64,000 nt of DNA. Origin: Ammoniphilus oxalaticus. GTDB lineage: Bacteria; Bacillota; Bacilli; Aneurinibacillales; RAOX-1. The translations under genes were made by a program, and so were the position numbers. This document shows positions 34,583 to 43,913 of this stretch, in pieces. The DNA lies in assembly GCF_003609605.1 (NCBI RefSeq), contig NZ_MCHY01000006.1, positions 310,001-374,000 on the forward strand, read 5' to 3'. Under the pieces are notes generated by a model. That model did no database searches. It was not told the origin of the DNA and saw nothing but the letters and a program-made list of their open reading frames with translations. The stretch's first letter is position 1. Every line of letters starts with the position of its first letter.

Positions 34583-34804
34583 GTGGCATTAGTCAAAAGT
34601 ATGAGTAAAATGACTAAGAATGTCCGTGTGCATGGCACTGTAGACGCTACTTATACGGTTTTTGTTAAAGGTGGAGAGAAATATATCCAGATTAATACGT
34701 ATGGTTCAAAAGAGAGGCAGGTAAAAGGGGTTGCTAGTCAGAGCATCCAATTTAACAAGAGCTCAGTACGACAATTGTTAGAGATTATAGGGAATGAGTT
34801 TTAG
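34583..34804 (+). CDS. Small protein associated with HsdR_N-type genes (73 aa)
   Basis: GTG 34583 follows GGAGGGGA. Reads VHGTVDATYTVFVKGGEKYI, INTYGSKERQVKGVASQSIQ and FNKSSVRQLLEIIGNEF. This resembles small proteins found beside restriction genes and often mislabelled methionyl-tRNA formyltransferase. Intact, although its HsdR_N-like neighbour is broken. Confidence 0.6.
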   Translation: MALVKSMSKMTKNVRVHGTVDATYTVFVKGGEKYIQINTYGSKERQVKGVASQSIQFNKSSVRQLLEIIGNEF

Positions 34805-34917
34805 TCCAAGGATTGAAAGGGGTTTACAAATTATCACTGAAACAGTTCAGATCATGTTTTGAACTGACGATAGAGTCGTCGATAAGTATAAAGCAGCGAT
34901 AGCAAAGACGTCAAAGA

Positions 34918-34961
34918 AAAGTCCTACAAGATTAGTAAATGGTTAATTGGTAGGACTTTTT
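34918..34961 (+). terminator. Rho-independent terminator
   Basis: AAAGTCCTAC (34918-34927) and GTAGGACTTT (34950-34959) followed by a T-run; about 115 bp after the small R-M-associated gene. Confidence 0.8.
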
Positions 34962-35039
34962 ATCTTGAGCCAAATAGCAATTAACTGGTTTTCTTTTGGA
35001 GACACTGAACATGTTTCGTGTATAAAAGTCTGCATCTCA

Positions 35040-35074
35040 AAAAGCATCTTATCCCTATTGGACAAGATGCTTTT
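35040..35074 (-). terminator. Terminator of the monooxygenase gene
   Basis: AAAAGCATCTT (35040-35050) and AAGATGCTTTT (35064-35074); on the minus strand the stem is followed by TTTGAG after the A/T-rich base. About 65 bp past the stop codon at 35139. Confidence 0.7.
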
Positions 35075-35138
35075 CTCAATTCTTCCTGAAAGGAAGGTGA
35101 TGTGATTTTACAAATCTTACCTCGATGTTTATTTAGCG

Positions 35139-35471
35139 TTATTTTTCTGCTGGGTGATGCTGGACACAAATTTCAAAAGTGGTAAGTTCAGCGCCAAGAA
35201 TGGGACTGTTTTCTTGCTTTTGGCTCGGATTGTTTTGCTGGGTGTGGGCTTTTTCCGCTGCTCGGCTTTCTCTCCATGCTTCGAAAGAGGCATGGTCTTC
35301 CCAAGTCGTGCAAATTTGCAATTCATCATATTCTTCCGTATTTTCTTTTCTCAACACTTCCATAAAGATAAATCCCGCAAACGTGTGAACCGACTTTGCT
35401 TTTGCGAAGCGCGCAATCACTTCATCAGCTCTGCCTTTTTGGATCCGTATCGTATTAACTGCCTTCATCAT
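35139..35471 (-). CDS. Antibiotic-biosynthesis-monooxygenase fold protein, IsdG/HmoA-like
   Basis: 110 residues. FAGFIFMEVLRKENTEEYDE, LQICTTWEDHASFEAW and RAAEKAHTQQN follow the ABM/IsdG fold, in which a Trp and a His near the C-terminus (W and H in these stretches) position heme. Likely a heme-degrading monooxygenase releasing iron, consistent with the Fe-type importer at the window's start, although the two are unlinked. GGGAGG precedes the ATG. Confidence 0.82.
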   Translation of the reverse strand: MMKAVNTIRIQKGRADEVIARFAKAKSVHTFAGFIFMEVLRKENTEEYDELQICTTWEDHASFEAWRESRAAEKAHTQQNNPSQKQENSPILGAELTTFEICVQHHPAEK

Positions 35472-35726
35472 CGATATCCGAAACCTCCCTAGATTATCTT
35501 GTTATGAAACTGCGATAGACTAAGTTTTGTTTTATTGCGTGAAGGAATTGAATTCCCTCCACTTATAGTTTCATGTAATCATGATTATAATGTAGTTTAC
35601 GAGCAGATGTAAGTTATGATTGATTTGATTGTTGATTATCAAGGGCGAAGACCTAGACCAGGGGAGCGCTTGATAGGTTTTGAGAAACAAAACTTGTCTT
35701 GAACATCCGCAACCTTACTTTTTTCT

Positions 35727-36191
35727 TTATTTTAAAAAACATTCAACTGTCTTTTCAAATTTAAAGTTATCAAGTATGGAGTAATTTCTTTTTGATATGT
35801 TTATTCCGTATTCTGGGGCGCTTTTTTGTCCAGGCTTATCATAGTTTCTGTCAACAAAAACTTCATTTGGAACTTCCCATACTTGCGCGGGTATTAGAAA
35901 CATATCTGGTAATTTTCCAGCTTCAAATCTAAGTAAAGCGAGGTAAAGATTCCTGTTGGTAATATCAAATTTACTTTTTTGGGCGAAAACATAGCCTGTC
36001 CCTCTAAGGGATTTTACTTGGATCTCGCAGAAACGACCATTCTTATCTCTAACAATAAAATCAATTCCACGATCATCCACCTCTGAGGTGTATACTTCTA
36101 AGCCATATGAAGCGAATTCCATTTTTGAAAAATACTCCGCATATCTTCCTATTTGTAAGTTATTGAGTTTTGTCCAATCCATATTCGGCAT
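35727..36191 (-). CDS. PD-(D/E)XK protein, DUF4365-like
   Basis: 154 residues. NNLQIGRYAEYFSKMEFASY, then DDRGIDFIVRDKNGRFCEIQ and VKS give the D...E-x-Q-x-K nuclease signature of DUF4365/Holliday-junction-resolvase-like proteins. It stands alone on the minus strand between a monooxygenase and a stalk-domain gene. Such solitary nucleases are often parts of restriction or defence loci; the partner is not visible here. Confidence 0.7.
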   Translation of the reverse strand: MPNMDWTKLNNLQIGRYAEYFSKMEFASYGLEVYTSEVDDRGIDFIVRDKNGRFCEIQVKSLRGTGYVFAQKSKFDITNRNLYLALLRFEAGKLPDMFLIPAQVWEVPNEVFVDRNYDKPGQKSAPEYGINISKRNYSILDNFKFEKTVECFLK

Positions 36192-36265
36192 TGCTTTCCC
36201 ACCTTAAAATTTTACCTTAGTACTAAATAAGTTCGAAAGATGTCATCCTCTTATTTAAAAATAAC

Positions 36266-36298
36266 AATCCCTATTCTTTTAAAAAGAATAGGGATTTT
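36266..36298 (-). terminator. Terminator of the stalk-domain protein gene
   Basis: AATCCCTATTCTTTT (36266-36280) and AAAAGAATAGGGATT (36282-36296), with T-rich DNA on both sides; 17 bp past the stop at 36315. Confidence 0.8.
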
Positions 36299-36314
36299 CC
36301 AACGGATGTATCGA

Positions 36315-37385
36315 TTACTCCCAAACCATTTGGCCCGTTTTAGCTGCAAATTGGACAATATGCGTGTATTCCTGATTGCTTACTTTGAATACATACGTTT
36401 TTTCAGGTGTTTTTGGCCCATGATTAACATCCCTACCCGTATTGACCATGACGGTTTTTTCTCCAACAAATTCAATTCGTTCCCCGTATGATTCATAAAT
36501 AGAAGTTAAATATTGTTGGACTTCACTTCTTGTCAGGTTCAGATGCTCATCATAGTAAGGAACAGAATCCACTCGATCCAGCGTCCATTTGCCGCCTTCT
36601 TTTACAAATGTGAGATAGACGGTTTCGCTCCAAAGATAAGATTCATTCTCAAGTTGGAAGGTTTTCACTTTGACTTTACTTTCTGTATTTTCAACGATTT
36701 GCATTCTAGCATCAAAAGAAATAGTTGGGAATAAACCACCTTCTCCTGATGCCTCATGATAATAGCTTATATACTGTCCCAAATCCTGTTCAATGAATCG
36801 TTTAGATGCGATCCCAATTAATTTAGGGGAAGCGACTTTTTTAGCCGAACTTTCAAACAGGTCAGTGAACCATAATTCGGAGTCAAGTGAATTGCTAATG
36901 GCAGTCTCTACAAGATCATACACTTTAATTAATTCTTTGATTTGTTGTTCCGTTAATTTGGTCTGGACAGCTAGTAACATATTTTTTCCTGCTAGCGTAA
37001 TAGAAACCTGTCTTGTTTCCGCCAACCATTGAATATCCGCGCCGAGCGCCTCGCCAATAAACCGAACGGGAACATAGGTGATGCCTTGTTGAATGACGGG
37101 TTTCGTGTCCATTATAACGGGCTTGTTATTTACGAGAGCTTGGGTGTTGTCTATTGTAAAAGAAATATGGGCTCCCTTGTGATCGATTGACACCTTGCGC
37201 GCCTGACCGTTCCAATCTACTTTTGCCCCAAAATGTTCTGTAATATATCGAACTGGAACCATTGTGCGGTTGTTAGAATCGATATAAGGATGAACCTCGG
37301 TTGCGGCATTTGCTGAAAGCGCAAAACTACTCATTGCTGAACTTACTAGTACAGTCATAACGAGTGACTTAAGTAACTTTTTCAT
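36315..37385 (-). CDS. Secreted protein with copper amine oxidase N-terminal-like (stalk) domain
   Basis: 356 residues from ATG 37385 after GGAGGGTTT; a longer frame upstream has no ribosome site. Signal peptide MKKLLKSLVMTVLVSSAMSS with cleavage near ALSANA-A. Two stalk repeats follow: RTMVPVRYITEHFGAKVDWN and ITYVPVRFIGEALGADIQWL. The C-terminal 200 residues are unassigned and contain a region resembling NTF2-like or DUF-type extracellular domains. Likely exported and cell-wall associated. Confidence 0.85.
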   Translation of the reverse strand: MKKLLKSLVMTVLVSSAMSSFALSANAATEVHPYIDSNNRTMVPVRYITEHFGAKVDWNGQARKVSIDHKGAHISFTIDNTQALVNNKPVIMDTKPVIQQGITYVPVRFIGEALGADIQWLAETRQVSITLAGKNMLLAVQTKLTEQQIKELIKVYDLVETAISNSLDSELWFTDLFESSAKKVASPKLIGIASKRFIEQDLGQYISYYHEASGEGGLFPTISFDARMQIVENTESKVKVKTFQLENESYLWSETVYLTFVKEGGKWTLDRVDSVPYYDEHLNLTRSEVQQYLTSIYESYGERIEFVGEKTVMVNTGRDVNHGPKTPEKTYVFKVSNQEYTHIVQFAAKTGQMVWE

Positions 37386-37601
37386 CTTTTTAAACCCTCC
37401 TGCGTCATTTGAATCCCACACTGTTATATTTTTAAATCTGGAAACGTAATGATCAAAGTTATTTGTAACTTTTACAGAACGCTCCAATTGCTCAGGGGAG
37501 ATGCGCTATCATTTCAATAACCGCTTGTCTCCCAACAATTAGGTATATACTACCATAACCATAGGTGATTTGTAATAGATTTATTGTTTAAAAAAGAAGG
37601 T

Positions 37602-37901
37602 ATGTTAAAAAGGAGAGTGCGCTTCGGGGGGCTTGTAATTTACGTTTGGGAAAACGGGTTGGAGATTATGAACCGAACGGGTGGGGAAGAGACGGAGGAT
37701 GAACGGACGTTTCTAACTGAAATTTTTCAACTCGCTTACCCTACTTCCTACCCACAGTTAGTGGACATTGTGCTGAGTTTTGAAGTAGAGGATGATGCGG
37801 AATGGAATGGACGCGCTTTTTTTAGCGGTTGGAGTGGACCTAGGGGAACGACTTCTGAATCTGCCGTTAACGCGTTCAGTAAAGTTAAACAAAATCTTTG
37901 A
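37602..37901 (+). CDS. Hypothetical protein (about 99 aa)
   Basis: Unrecognised. Contains an acidic stretch (GGEETEDERTFLTEIFQLA) and WNGRAFFSGWSGPRGTTSES. Starts at 37584 (TTG), 37602 (ATG) or 37617 (GTG) are possible; AAAAGGAGA lies at 37608-37616, just before the last. No neighbours in the same operon. Confidence 0.5.
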   Translation: MLKRRVRFGGLVIYVWENGLEIMNRTGGEETEDERTFLTEIFQLAYPTSYPQLVDIVLSFEVEDDAEWNGRAFFSGWSGPRGTTSESAVNAFSKVKQNL

Positions 37902-38005
37902 GAAAAAGGGTAGAGGTATAAATTAAAGTCGGGACTCGCCGAAATAGACGTCGGGCGTAGAGCAAATGCTGCTTCTCGGCAAGTCCTAACCTATCTTTTG
38001 TTCTG

Positions 38006-38521
38006 CTATCGCTTGTCTAAAAGTAAAGTTTCATTTTGCATTACATTTCTGACATTGGCTTGTTCATAGAACTTTTGGAAAATATAATTTATAAAAGCAT
38101 TTGTAACAATGATCAGATAAAAAACTTTTGAGCTTAATTTTATCTTGAAGAAACCTAGCTTTTTAAACAATGCCATAATTGGGAAGGCATAGATGAAATC
38201 GGCGACGATGTTAATGAGGGCATACAATAGAAACCTTCCTTTTGCTAAATGAAAGACTAATAAATTTGCGAAAAAGAAGGGCCCAACTATCAGGACCAAC
38301 GTATTGCACACCATGACGGAGATGCCGCCTTTTGACTTCCAAAGCTTATGTACGGTCAAATAGTAAATTTGCGCAAACAAAGCCGCGGTCGAAAATAAGG
38401 TTACGGGTAAATATTTCACAAAAGATTTTTTAGGCAGTCGCCAAGCTACCAATAAGGAACCTAACACCAAAATGACTCGAATGACATTCCTCGTTATATT
38501 ATAATTTCGTACCAATTTCAT
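38006..38521 (-). CDS. Hypothetical membrane protein (171 aa)
   Basis: Four or five hydrophobic helices (about 12-28, 38-56, 68-95, 98-118, 130-150) with basic loops. A pattern common in Bacillales but not one I can name. GGAAGGAAGGAA precedes the ATG. The next gene upstream (38573-38749) encodes another small membrane protein and is probably co-transcribed. Confidence 0.7.
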   Translation of the reverse strand: MKLVRNYNITRNVIRVILVLGSLLVAWRLPKKSFVKYLPVTLFSTAALFAQIYYLTVHKLWKSKGGISVMVCNTLVLIVGPFFFANLLVFHLAKGRFLLYALINIVADFIYAFPIMALFKKLGFFKIKLSSKVFYLIIVTNAFINYIFQKFYEQANVRNVMQNETLLLDKR

Positions 38522-38572
38522 TTCCTTCCTTCCGATTTATTCCACATCCACGTTGTTTAATTCAGTGGTCAG

Positions 38573-38749
38573 TTAACGTAGGCGTGAGGGGATTAATTTC
38601 TTTAACATGAGAAAAGGACAAAGGGTTATCCCAGTATGATTTTTTCTGCGTGGACTTACCATGCGCATAACAATTAAGCAAATTGTTGAAAGAATGCTGA
38701 CGCCTATTCCAACTTTAACGATTCTATTGTCATGATCCTTATGAATCAT
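38573..38749 (-). CDS. Small hypothetical membrane protein (58 aa)
   Basis: ATG 38749 lies 9 bases after AAAGGAG. MIHKDHDNRIVKVGIGVSIL continues STICLIVMRM, one membrane helix, then a basic tail. 51 bp before the 171-residue membrane protein gene in the same direction, so likely an operon. Unrecognised. Confidence 0.55.
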   Translation of the reverse strand: MIHKDHDNRIVKVGIGVSILSTICLIVMRMVSPRRKNHTGITLCPFLMLKKLIPSRLR

Positions 38750-38969
38750 CCAAACCTACTCCTTTCGTCTGCAATTTGATGTTGTTAGCTTATCCAAAAA
38801 GGGGTGAACTATTGATATAAAATCCCAATGGAGATAAAAGGAAATCTGAGCGATTTTGCTGAAAAAGTGGCTACTAACTTGTGGACCTCCTGCTACTATG
38901 AGAAAAGTGTAGACGTCAGTTGTGCTATAATGGGCAAGTGTTTATTTGAACATTTGGAGGACAAATCGA

Positions 38970-40901
38970 TTGAGTACGTATCCGTTTGAATTTGACCCCA
39001 AGCAGTCGTTTGTTCAGCAAGCGAGCGATTGGATTGGGGATGTGTTTTATGATATTTTGCCCGAAGCTGGATTTGAGGTTAGAGATGAACAAATTTATAT
39101 GGCTTTCCAATTGGAACAAGCTTATCGCAAAAAAGAAACTGTTTTTGCCGAAGGCGGCGTTGGAACGGGGAAGACGTTCGTTTATTTGTTGTACGCGATT
39201 CTATATGCCCGTTATACGAGAAAACCGGCCGTGATTGCCTGCGCGGACGAGTCTTTAATTGAGCAGTTGGTCAAGCCCGAGGGGGATATTGCAAAACTGG
39301 CCCGTCATCTGGACCTTGTGATTGATGCCCGTTTAGGAAAATCTCATGATCAGTATATTTGTTTAAATAAGTTAGATGAAGCTCGCGGACCTGGGAGGGA
39401 GGACGCGAATCTTTACCGTGAGATCTACCAAGGGCTACCCACGTTTGTTCGTTCGCCCGATACGTTGCAGTCTTTCTATCCATATGGGGATCGAAAAGAT
39501 TACCCGGATATGACCGATGCGCAATGGAGTGAGTTGGGATGGGACGTGTTTCAAGATTGTTTGGTTTGTTCCCAACGGCATCGCTGCGCCTTGACTCTCT
39601 CACGGGAGCATTATCGGAAGTCGACGGACTTAATTATTTGTTCTCATGATTTTTACATGGAACATATTTGGACGTATGAAGCGAGACAGCGTAGCGGACA
39701 ATTGCCATTGTTACCTGCTCACAGTTCTGTCGTTTTTGATGAGGGGCATCTGCTTGAAACAGCGGCGCAAAATGCGTTGACCTATCAATTACAGCATGAT
39801 GTGTTCGAAGCGATCGTAACGCGGTTGCTGGAAGGGGAAATTCGCGAGTCGTTTGCTTATGCGGTTGAAGACGCGATCGGGCAAAGTGAAGCGGTGTTTG
39901 CTTTGCTTGACGAGCGTAGCCATCCTGTTCCCGCTTCGGATCGAAGAGAAATCGAATGGGACTCCACACTGATTGGGGAGATCAACCGCTTCCGCGAGAT
40001 GATTGCCGAGATTGAAGAGCAGATTGTGTTGGAAAGCGGCTTGTTTACGCTGGATGCCTACCAACTTAAAATCGTGGAGGAGCATCTGGAAATGATCCAA
40101 CTCGCTTTGGGGTTATTTAAAGAGCCAAAGCAGCTTATCTCTTGGGTGAAGGAAGATGAGGATGGAATCACGTTTGTGATTATGCCGAAGATGGTCAAGG
40201 AAGTGTTAAAGGAACGCTTGTTTCACCAAAAAATGCCGATCGTGTTTTCTTCGGCGACGTTATCGATCCAAGGAGATTTTGAACATGTGGCATCCAGTCT
40301 AGGGATTGAAAACTATCAATCGTTTTCCGTCTCCTCGCCCTTTGATTACAGTGAACAAATGAAAGTCAATCTCATTCCCGATGATCCTGCGGTCGATAAA
40401 ATGAAACAGACACTACAATTACTGAAGCAGTCGGAAGGCGGCTCGTTAATTTTGTTTGCGTCCCGAGAGGACTTAACCCAGTTTCAGCAAGCTGTTGGTG
40501 ACTATTCGGAATCAGCGGACTTTCGTTTCCTATTCGAAGGTTCAGCGGAGATTAGTCATCTGATCTCCCAATTCCAGAATGATCGCGACAGCATTCTTTG
40601 CGCTGTTAGTTTGTGGGAAGGATTAGATATTCCGGGTGAGGCGCTTTCCCATGTCCTGATGTGGTCCTTGCCCTTTCCTCCGAACGATCCCTTGTTCACA
40701 GCGAAGCGAAAAGAGGCGACGGATCCATTTGAACAGGTTGATCTCCCTTATATGTTGTTGCGATTGAAGCAAGGAATTGGACGCTTAATCCGCACGCAAG
40801 AGGACCGCGGCATCATCACAATAATGGGGGAAGAGCTAGCGCGGGAAGAAGTGAGGGAAAAAGCGCGTCTCGTCTTGCCAGAAGGCACGTTAATCCGCTA
40901 G
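38970..40901 (+). CDS. DinG/Rad3-family ATP-dependent DNA helicase (YpvA-like)
   Basis: 643 residues from TTG 38970 after GGAGGACA. Superfamily 2, XPD-like: Walker A GGVGTGKT (62-69); four cysteines C131, C197, C200, C206 that would hold a [4Fe-4S] cluster; VVFDEGH (DEAH variant, 257-260); SSATLS; and RLKQGIGRLIRTQED (motif VI). Likely 5'-3' unwinding of forked DNA, R- or D-loops in repair. TGCTATAAT at about 38922-38930 is a good extended -10. Monocistronic. Confidence 0.92.
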   Translation: MSTYPFEFDPKQSFVQQASDWIGDVFYDILPEAGFEVRDEQIYMAFQLEQAYRKKETVFAEGGVGTGKTFVYLLYAILYARYTRKPAVIACADESLIEQLVKPEGDIAKLARHLDLVIDARLGKSHDQYICLNKLDEARGPGREDANLYREIYQGLPTFVRSPDTLQSFYPYGDRKDYPDMTDAQWSELGWDVFQDCLVCSQRHRCALTLSREHYRKSTDLIICSHDFYMEHIWTYEARQRSGQLPLLPAHSSVVFDEGHLLETAAQNALTYQLQHDVFEAIVTRLLEGEIRESFAYAVEDAIGQSEAVFALLDERSHPVPASDRREIEWDSTLIGEINRFREMIAEIEEQIVLESGLFTLDAYQLKIVEEHLEMIQLALGLFKEPKQLISWVKEDEDGITFVIMPKMVKEVLKERLFHQKMPIVFSSATLSIQGDFEHVASSLGIENYQSFSVSSPFDYSEQMKVNLIPDDPAVDKMKQTLQLLKQSEGGSLILFASREDLTQFQQAVGDYSESADFRFLFEGSAEISHLISQFQNDRDSILCAVSLWEGLDIPGEALSHVLMWSLPFPPNDPLFTAKRKEATDPFEQVDLPYMLLRLKQGIGRLIRTQEDRGIITIMGEELAREEVREKARLVLPEGTLIR

Positions 40902-40944
40902 TGTAGCGTATGATTCGTGATCCGGTGATATAGATATAGATTCA

Positions 40945-40985
40945 AGCCAAGTCTCCTCATGAAAATAGGAGACTTGGCTCTTTTT
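40945..40985 (+). terminator. Terminator of the helicase gene
   Basis: AGCCAAGTCTCCT (40945-40957) and AGGAGACTTGGCT (40967-40979), perfect 13-bp stem, then CTTTTT. Confidence 0.9.
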
Positions 40986-41179
40986 AAAAAGGGGATTACG
41001 AGTTAGTCGGCCTTGTTAAAGAAGCAGGACCGTTTTTTTGGCGGATCTGAGCGACTTTTTCAGTATATGGGCGAGTCCCCCTTTTAGAGGAAGGAAATAT
41101 GCAGCTTTTTTCGCGCTAGGATATGAATGTCAGTCGAATTCCTGAGACAAGTGGGTTTTCACTTTAATACGCGCAAAAT

Positions 41180-41800
41180 CTACTCTATTATGCTATCCTT
41201 CCAAATGTCAGGGTTGTTAATCGTTAGTTCTTCTCCGCGAACGGTGAAGTCATATCCATCTTTTGCGCCCGTATACCAATCGACAATGGCCAACTTGCCG
41301 TTTACATTCCGAACAAGGAACTCAGTCACTTCACCACGGCTACCGTGCGTCATAATTACTTCCGCAGGCAATTTTAAATAGAGAAACCCTCCATCCTCAT
41401 CATTCGTAAACTCTATCTCCCAAGCGTCAATCAAAACATCATACGCCTTACTATTAAATGCGGCATACACATTAGATTGGGTTTGAATCTTCTTTTGCGT
41501 ATAGTGTTTAAGGTTGTCGTTATCTATAAATGAGTCTAATTCAATATCTTCGCCGTTCCAGATCGCTTTATAGTAGTCAGTCAGCGCTTTTGCGCACAAT
41601 TCATAAGCTGTTTCAGCATCTTGAACAGATAGTTCCTGTTCGTTTTTAGCTAAATATGTAGGGAAATCCTGTGATGCAGGCCGTTTCGAGTCGTGAGTAG
41701 TTTTATTGTTGTTAGTTCGAGCATCGCTGTGTTGATCTGAGCCTGTTGGGACGCATGAACTCAAAGTAAATAAGATGATGAATAGATAAGCAAATTTCAT
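41180..41800 (-). CDS. Hypothetical lipoprotein
   Basis: 206 residues. Signal peptide MKFAYLFIILFTLSSC with lipobox LSSC (C16 lipidated). A polar linker follows, then a folded domain (YELCAKALTDYYKAIWNGED and later FLYLKLPAEVIMTHGSRGEV) of NTF2-like appearance. Probably anchored outside the cell membrane; function unknown. Confidence 0.75.
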   Translation of the reverse strand: MKFAYLFIILFTLSSCVPTGSDQHSDARTNNNKTTHDSKRPASQDFPTYLAKNEQELSVQDAETAYELCAKALTDYYKAIWNGEDIELDSFIDNDNLKHYTQKKIQTQSNVYAAFNSKAYDVLIDAWEIEFTNDEDGGFLYLKLPAEVIMTHGSRGEVTEFLVRNVNGKLAIVDWYTGAKDGYDFTVRGEELTINNPDIWKDSIIE

Positions 41801-42002
41801 TATTTTCTCCCTCGCGTATGTATAGTCGTTTTTTCAAAAGTTAGGATACCTTTAAGGTAGCCGAAAGAGGGGGAAGTGGCAAATTTTTTAATATATTTTA
41901 TATTCAATTAAAAATTCCAATCTATCTGGTAAAATATAGAGTAGACTACTTGAATGATAGGAAGCGATGGATGGCTAAATTATGAAAGGGGCGGGGTCTA
42001 TT

Positions 42003-42209
42003 ATGAAGTTTGGTTTTAGAAAACCGAGTTTAAAGAAACGAATTTCTGCGAGAACAAGTCTAAAGAGGCAAATCGTTCACCGCGCCGGTTTGAAAATGCC
42101 GAGAGGATATGGGTGGCTGCGCAATCCGAAAAGATATGTGTACAACAAAGTGTATCGAAGAACCACTTTTGACATCTTTAAAATCCTGCGAAAAATATTC
42201 AAATTTTAA
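42003..42209 (+). CDS. Small basic protein (68 aa), phage-type
   Basis: MKFGFRKPSLKKRISARTSL ... YGWLRNPKRYVYNKVYRRTT, highly basic. I recall similar 'FGFRxPSLKxxIxART...YNKVYxxTTF' proteins in many Firmicutes and their phages, of unknown role. ATG 42003 follows AAAGGGGCGGGG. Stand-alone. Confidence 0.65.
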   Translation: MKFGFRKPSLKKRISARTSLKRQIVHRAGLKMPRGYGWLRNPKRYVYNKVYRRTTFDIFKILRKIFKF

Positions 42210-42422
42210 TCCTAGATGAATAGGTACTGTTTGAAGAAGTTTGGGAGGGCGGTTAAACAAAAAGAAATTGGAGCTTACGCAAATGATTACAATGTTGGGG
42301 TTTCTATCTGTAATTGAATCGTTCACAATACTAGCTGAATGCGCGTTGAGCGTCAAGTGAAGAGGGGAAGTGATTTTCGAAGGGTCTTTTGCTCCCCTGT
42401 TTCACTTGAAATTAGTCAATCT

Positions 42423-43913
42423 TTATTCTAAAAAGAACGCGTCTAAATCATCATCGTCTTTTAGTATAGTTTTCTGATCGACACCAAGTTCCACAGCCAA
42501 GTCTATTGAAGCCGCGGCTAAAACCGCCGCATTCATGTTGGAATCAAAAGCGGCTTCGATGAGTGTGTTGTAGCGCGTGTAGGTGTCGTTTATTTTTGCG
42601 ATGATTTCTTGATAAGCGCTTTCGATTGTTTCGAGCACGGAAAAAACATAGGCGTTTAGCGTTTGTTGGACCTGATGCTCCTTGTGGCCGAGTTGATCTT
42701 TTGCGAATCCCCACACGATGTTGGCGGTGATGGTTCCTAAAATTGCGCCTAGAATCGGCACAGGGATTAGGGTTTGTCCGATGGCGCCGCCAATCGCCGC
42801 GATGCCCGCTTCTAAGCAGAGAATCTGACCTTGCGCTACAAAGTCATCCGTTGAAATCTTGTCTCTTTTTAGGTTGAAAATCAACAAGGATAATCCAGCG
42901 GCGGCGCTTGTAACAGCCCCAGCAAAGGGAGCGGAAAGCGATGTTATGTTTATTAACGTGTAGATACTGCCTGCGGTGACCCCTCCTTTGGCGCCGACCA
43001 CGGCGGAACTTAGGCCAATATCTTTCCAATCTTCTTTATCGAATTGATTGAGCTTCTTTCCCGCTTTTACTTTACGATAGATGACAGTGAGTGTGTTCAA
43101 TCCTGCCGCAACGACGACAGCCGCTCCCGCAACCTTTAATCCCTCGCCAACCGAGGGGCCTTGTTTGGATTCGATTCCCTTCGTTTTTTCCCTTGCATCC
43201 TGTTCAATTGATTCTAAGACTTTTTGGTTTTCGTCTGCCAACTGACTCTCATGTCTGGAGACGGTCTCTCCAACTTTGCCAAGTTGTACATCATCATAGG
43301 TAGAAATAGAAGGTTTGATAACATCCTCAAAGCTTCTCCCTGTTCGAAATTCAATTTCCTCAACTTTTTCTAAAATGGCTTGAATCGAGCGACTATGCAA
43401 CTGTTCAGGATCATGAGCAGCTCGGATGGTTGAAATGACTTCGAACTGGTCCTTTGGAATGGAATAATTCATTGTTGTGTCTTCATACTTATTGAAATGG
43501 TCCAATACATGCTTCAACGTGTTGTTCGTCCCGTTTATAAACTTAGACTGATAGTTAACCCCGTCCAAAATAAAATCTTCAGGCGCGGTTCTGCCTACGC
43601 CTTCAAATGTGGCGACTTCACCTTCTCCATTTAATACAGACCAAGCATTCCGCGCGTTAACTTCCAAGTGTTCAGCTATTTCCCCATGCTTTGCCTTCTC
43701 TGAACCGAGGATTGCTCCCGGTTCAGAGAGGAATTGGCGCATGCGCATCATATGTGTCAACGCTTCTTCAAAATAATGATCTTGTTGATCGAAAGATGCC
43801 ATTTTTTCATTTACGATTTGATCCAATTGGCGGGCGATGGAACGGTTTTTCCATTCGTTAAATCCATCGACTCCAGCGGCGATGAATTGATCTTTCCAAA
43901 CGTTTGTCGCCAT
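42423..43913 (-). CDS. Large hypothetical protein with Ala/Gly-rich hydrophobic domain (second gene of a coupled pair)
   Basis: 496 residues, unrecognised. An N-terminal 250-residue helical, soluble part is followed by hydrophobic, small-residue-rich segments: VAGAAVVVAAGLNTLTVIYR (about 260-280), SAVVGAKGGVTAGSIYTLIN and SAPFAGAVTSAAAGLSLLIF (about 300-350), and IAAIGGAIGQTLIPVPILGA with ILGTITANIVWG (about 376-410). A helical tail ends in an acidic DDDDLDAFFLE. Its ATG directly follows the TAG of the upstream gene with no gap. The layout suggests a membrane-inserting protein held soluble by its N-terminal part; this is inference. Confidence 0.7.
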   Translation of the reverse strand: MATNVWKDQFIAAGVDGFNEWKNRSIARQLDQIVNEKMASFDQQDHYFEEALTHMMRMRQFLSEPGAILGSEKAKHGEIAEHLEVNARNAWSVLNGEGEVATFEGVGRTAPEDFILDGVNYQSKFINGTNNTLKHVLDHFNKYEDTTMNYSIPKDQFEVISTIRAAHDPEQLHSRSIQAILEKVEEIEFRTGRSFEDVIKPSISTYDDVQLGKVGETVSRHESQLADENQKVLESIEQDAREKTKGIESKQGPSVGEGLKVAGAAVVVAAGLNTLTVIYRKVKAGKKLNQFDKEDWKDIGLSSAVVGAKGGVTAGSIYTLINITSLSAPFAGAVTSAAAGLSLLIFNLKRDKISTDDFVAQGQILCLEAGIAAIGGAIGQTLIPVPILGAILGTITANIVWGFAKDQLGHKEHQVQQTLNAYVFSVLETIESAYQEIIAKINDTYTRYNTLIEAAFDSNMNAAVLAAASIDLAVELGVDQKTILKDDDDLDAFFLE

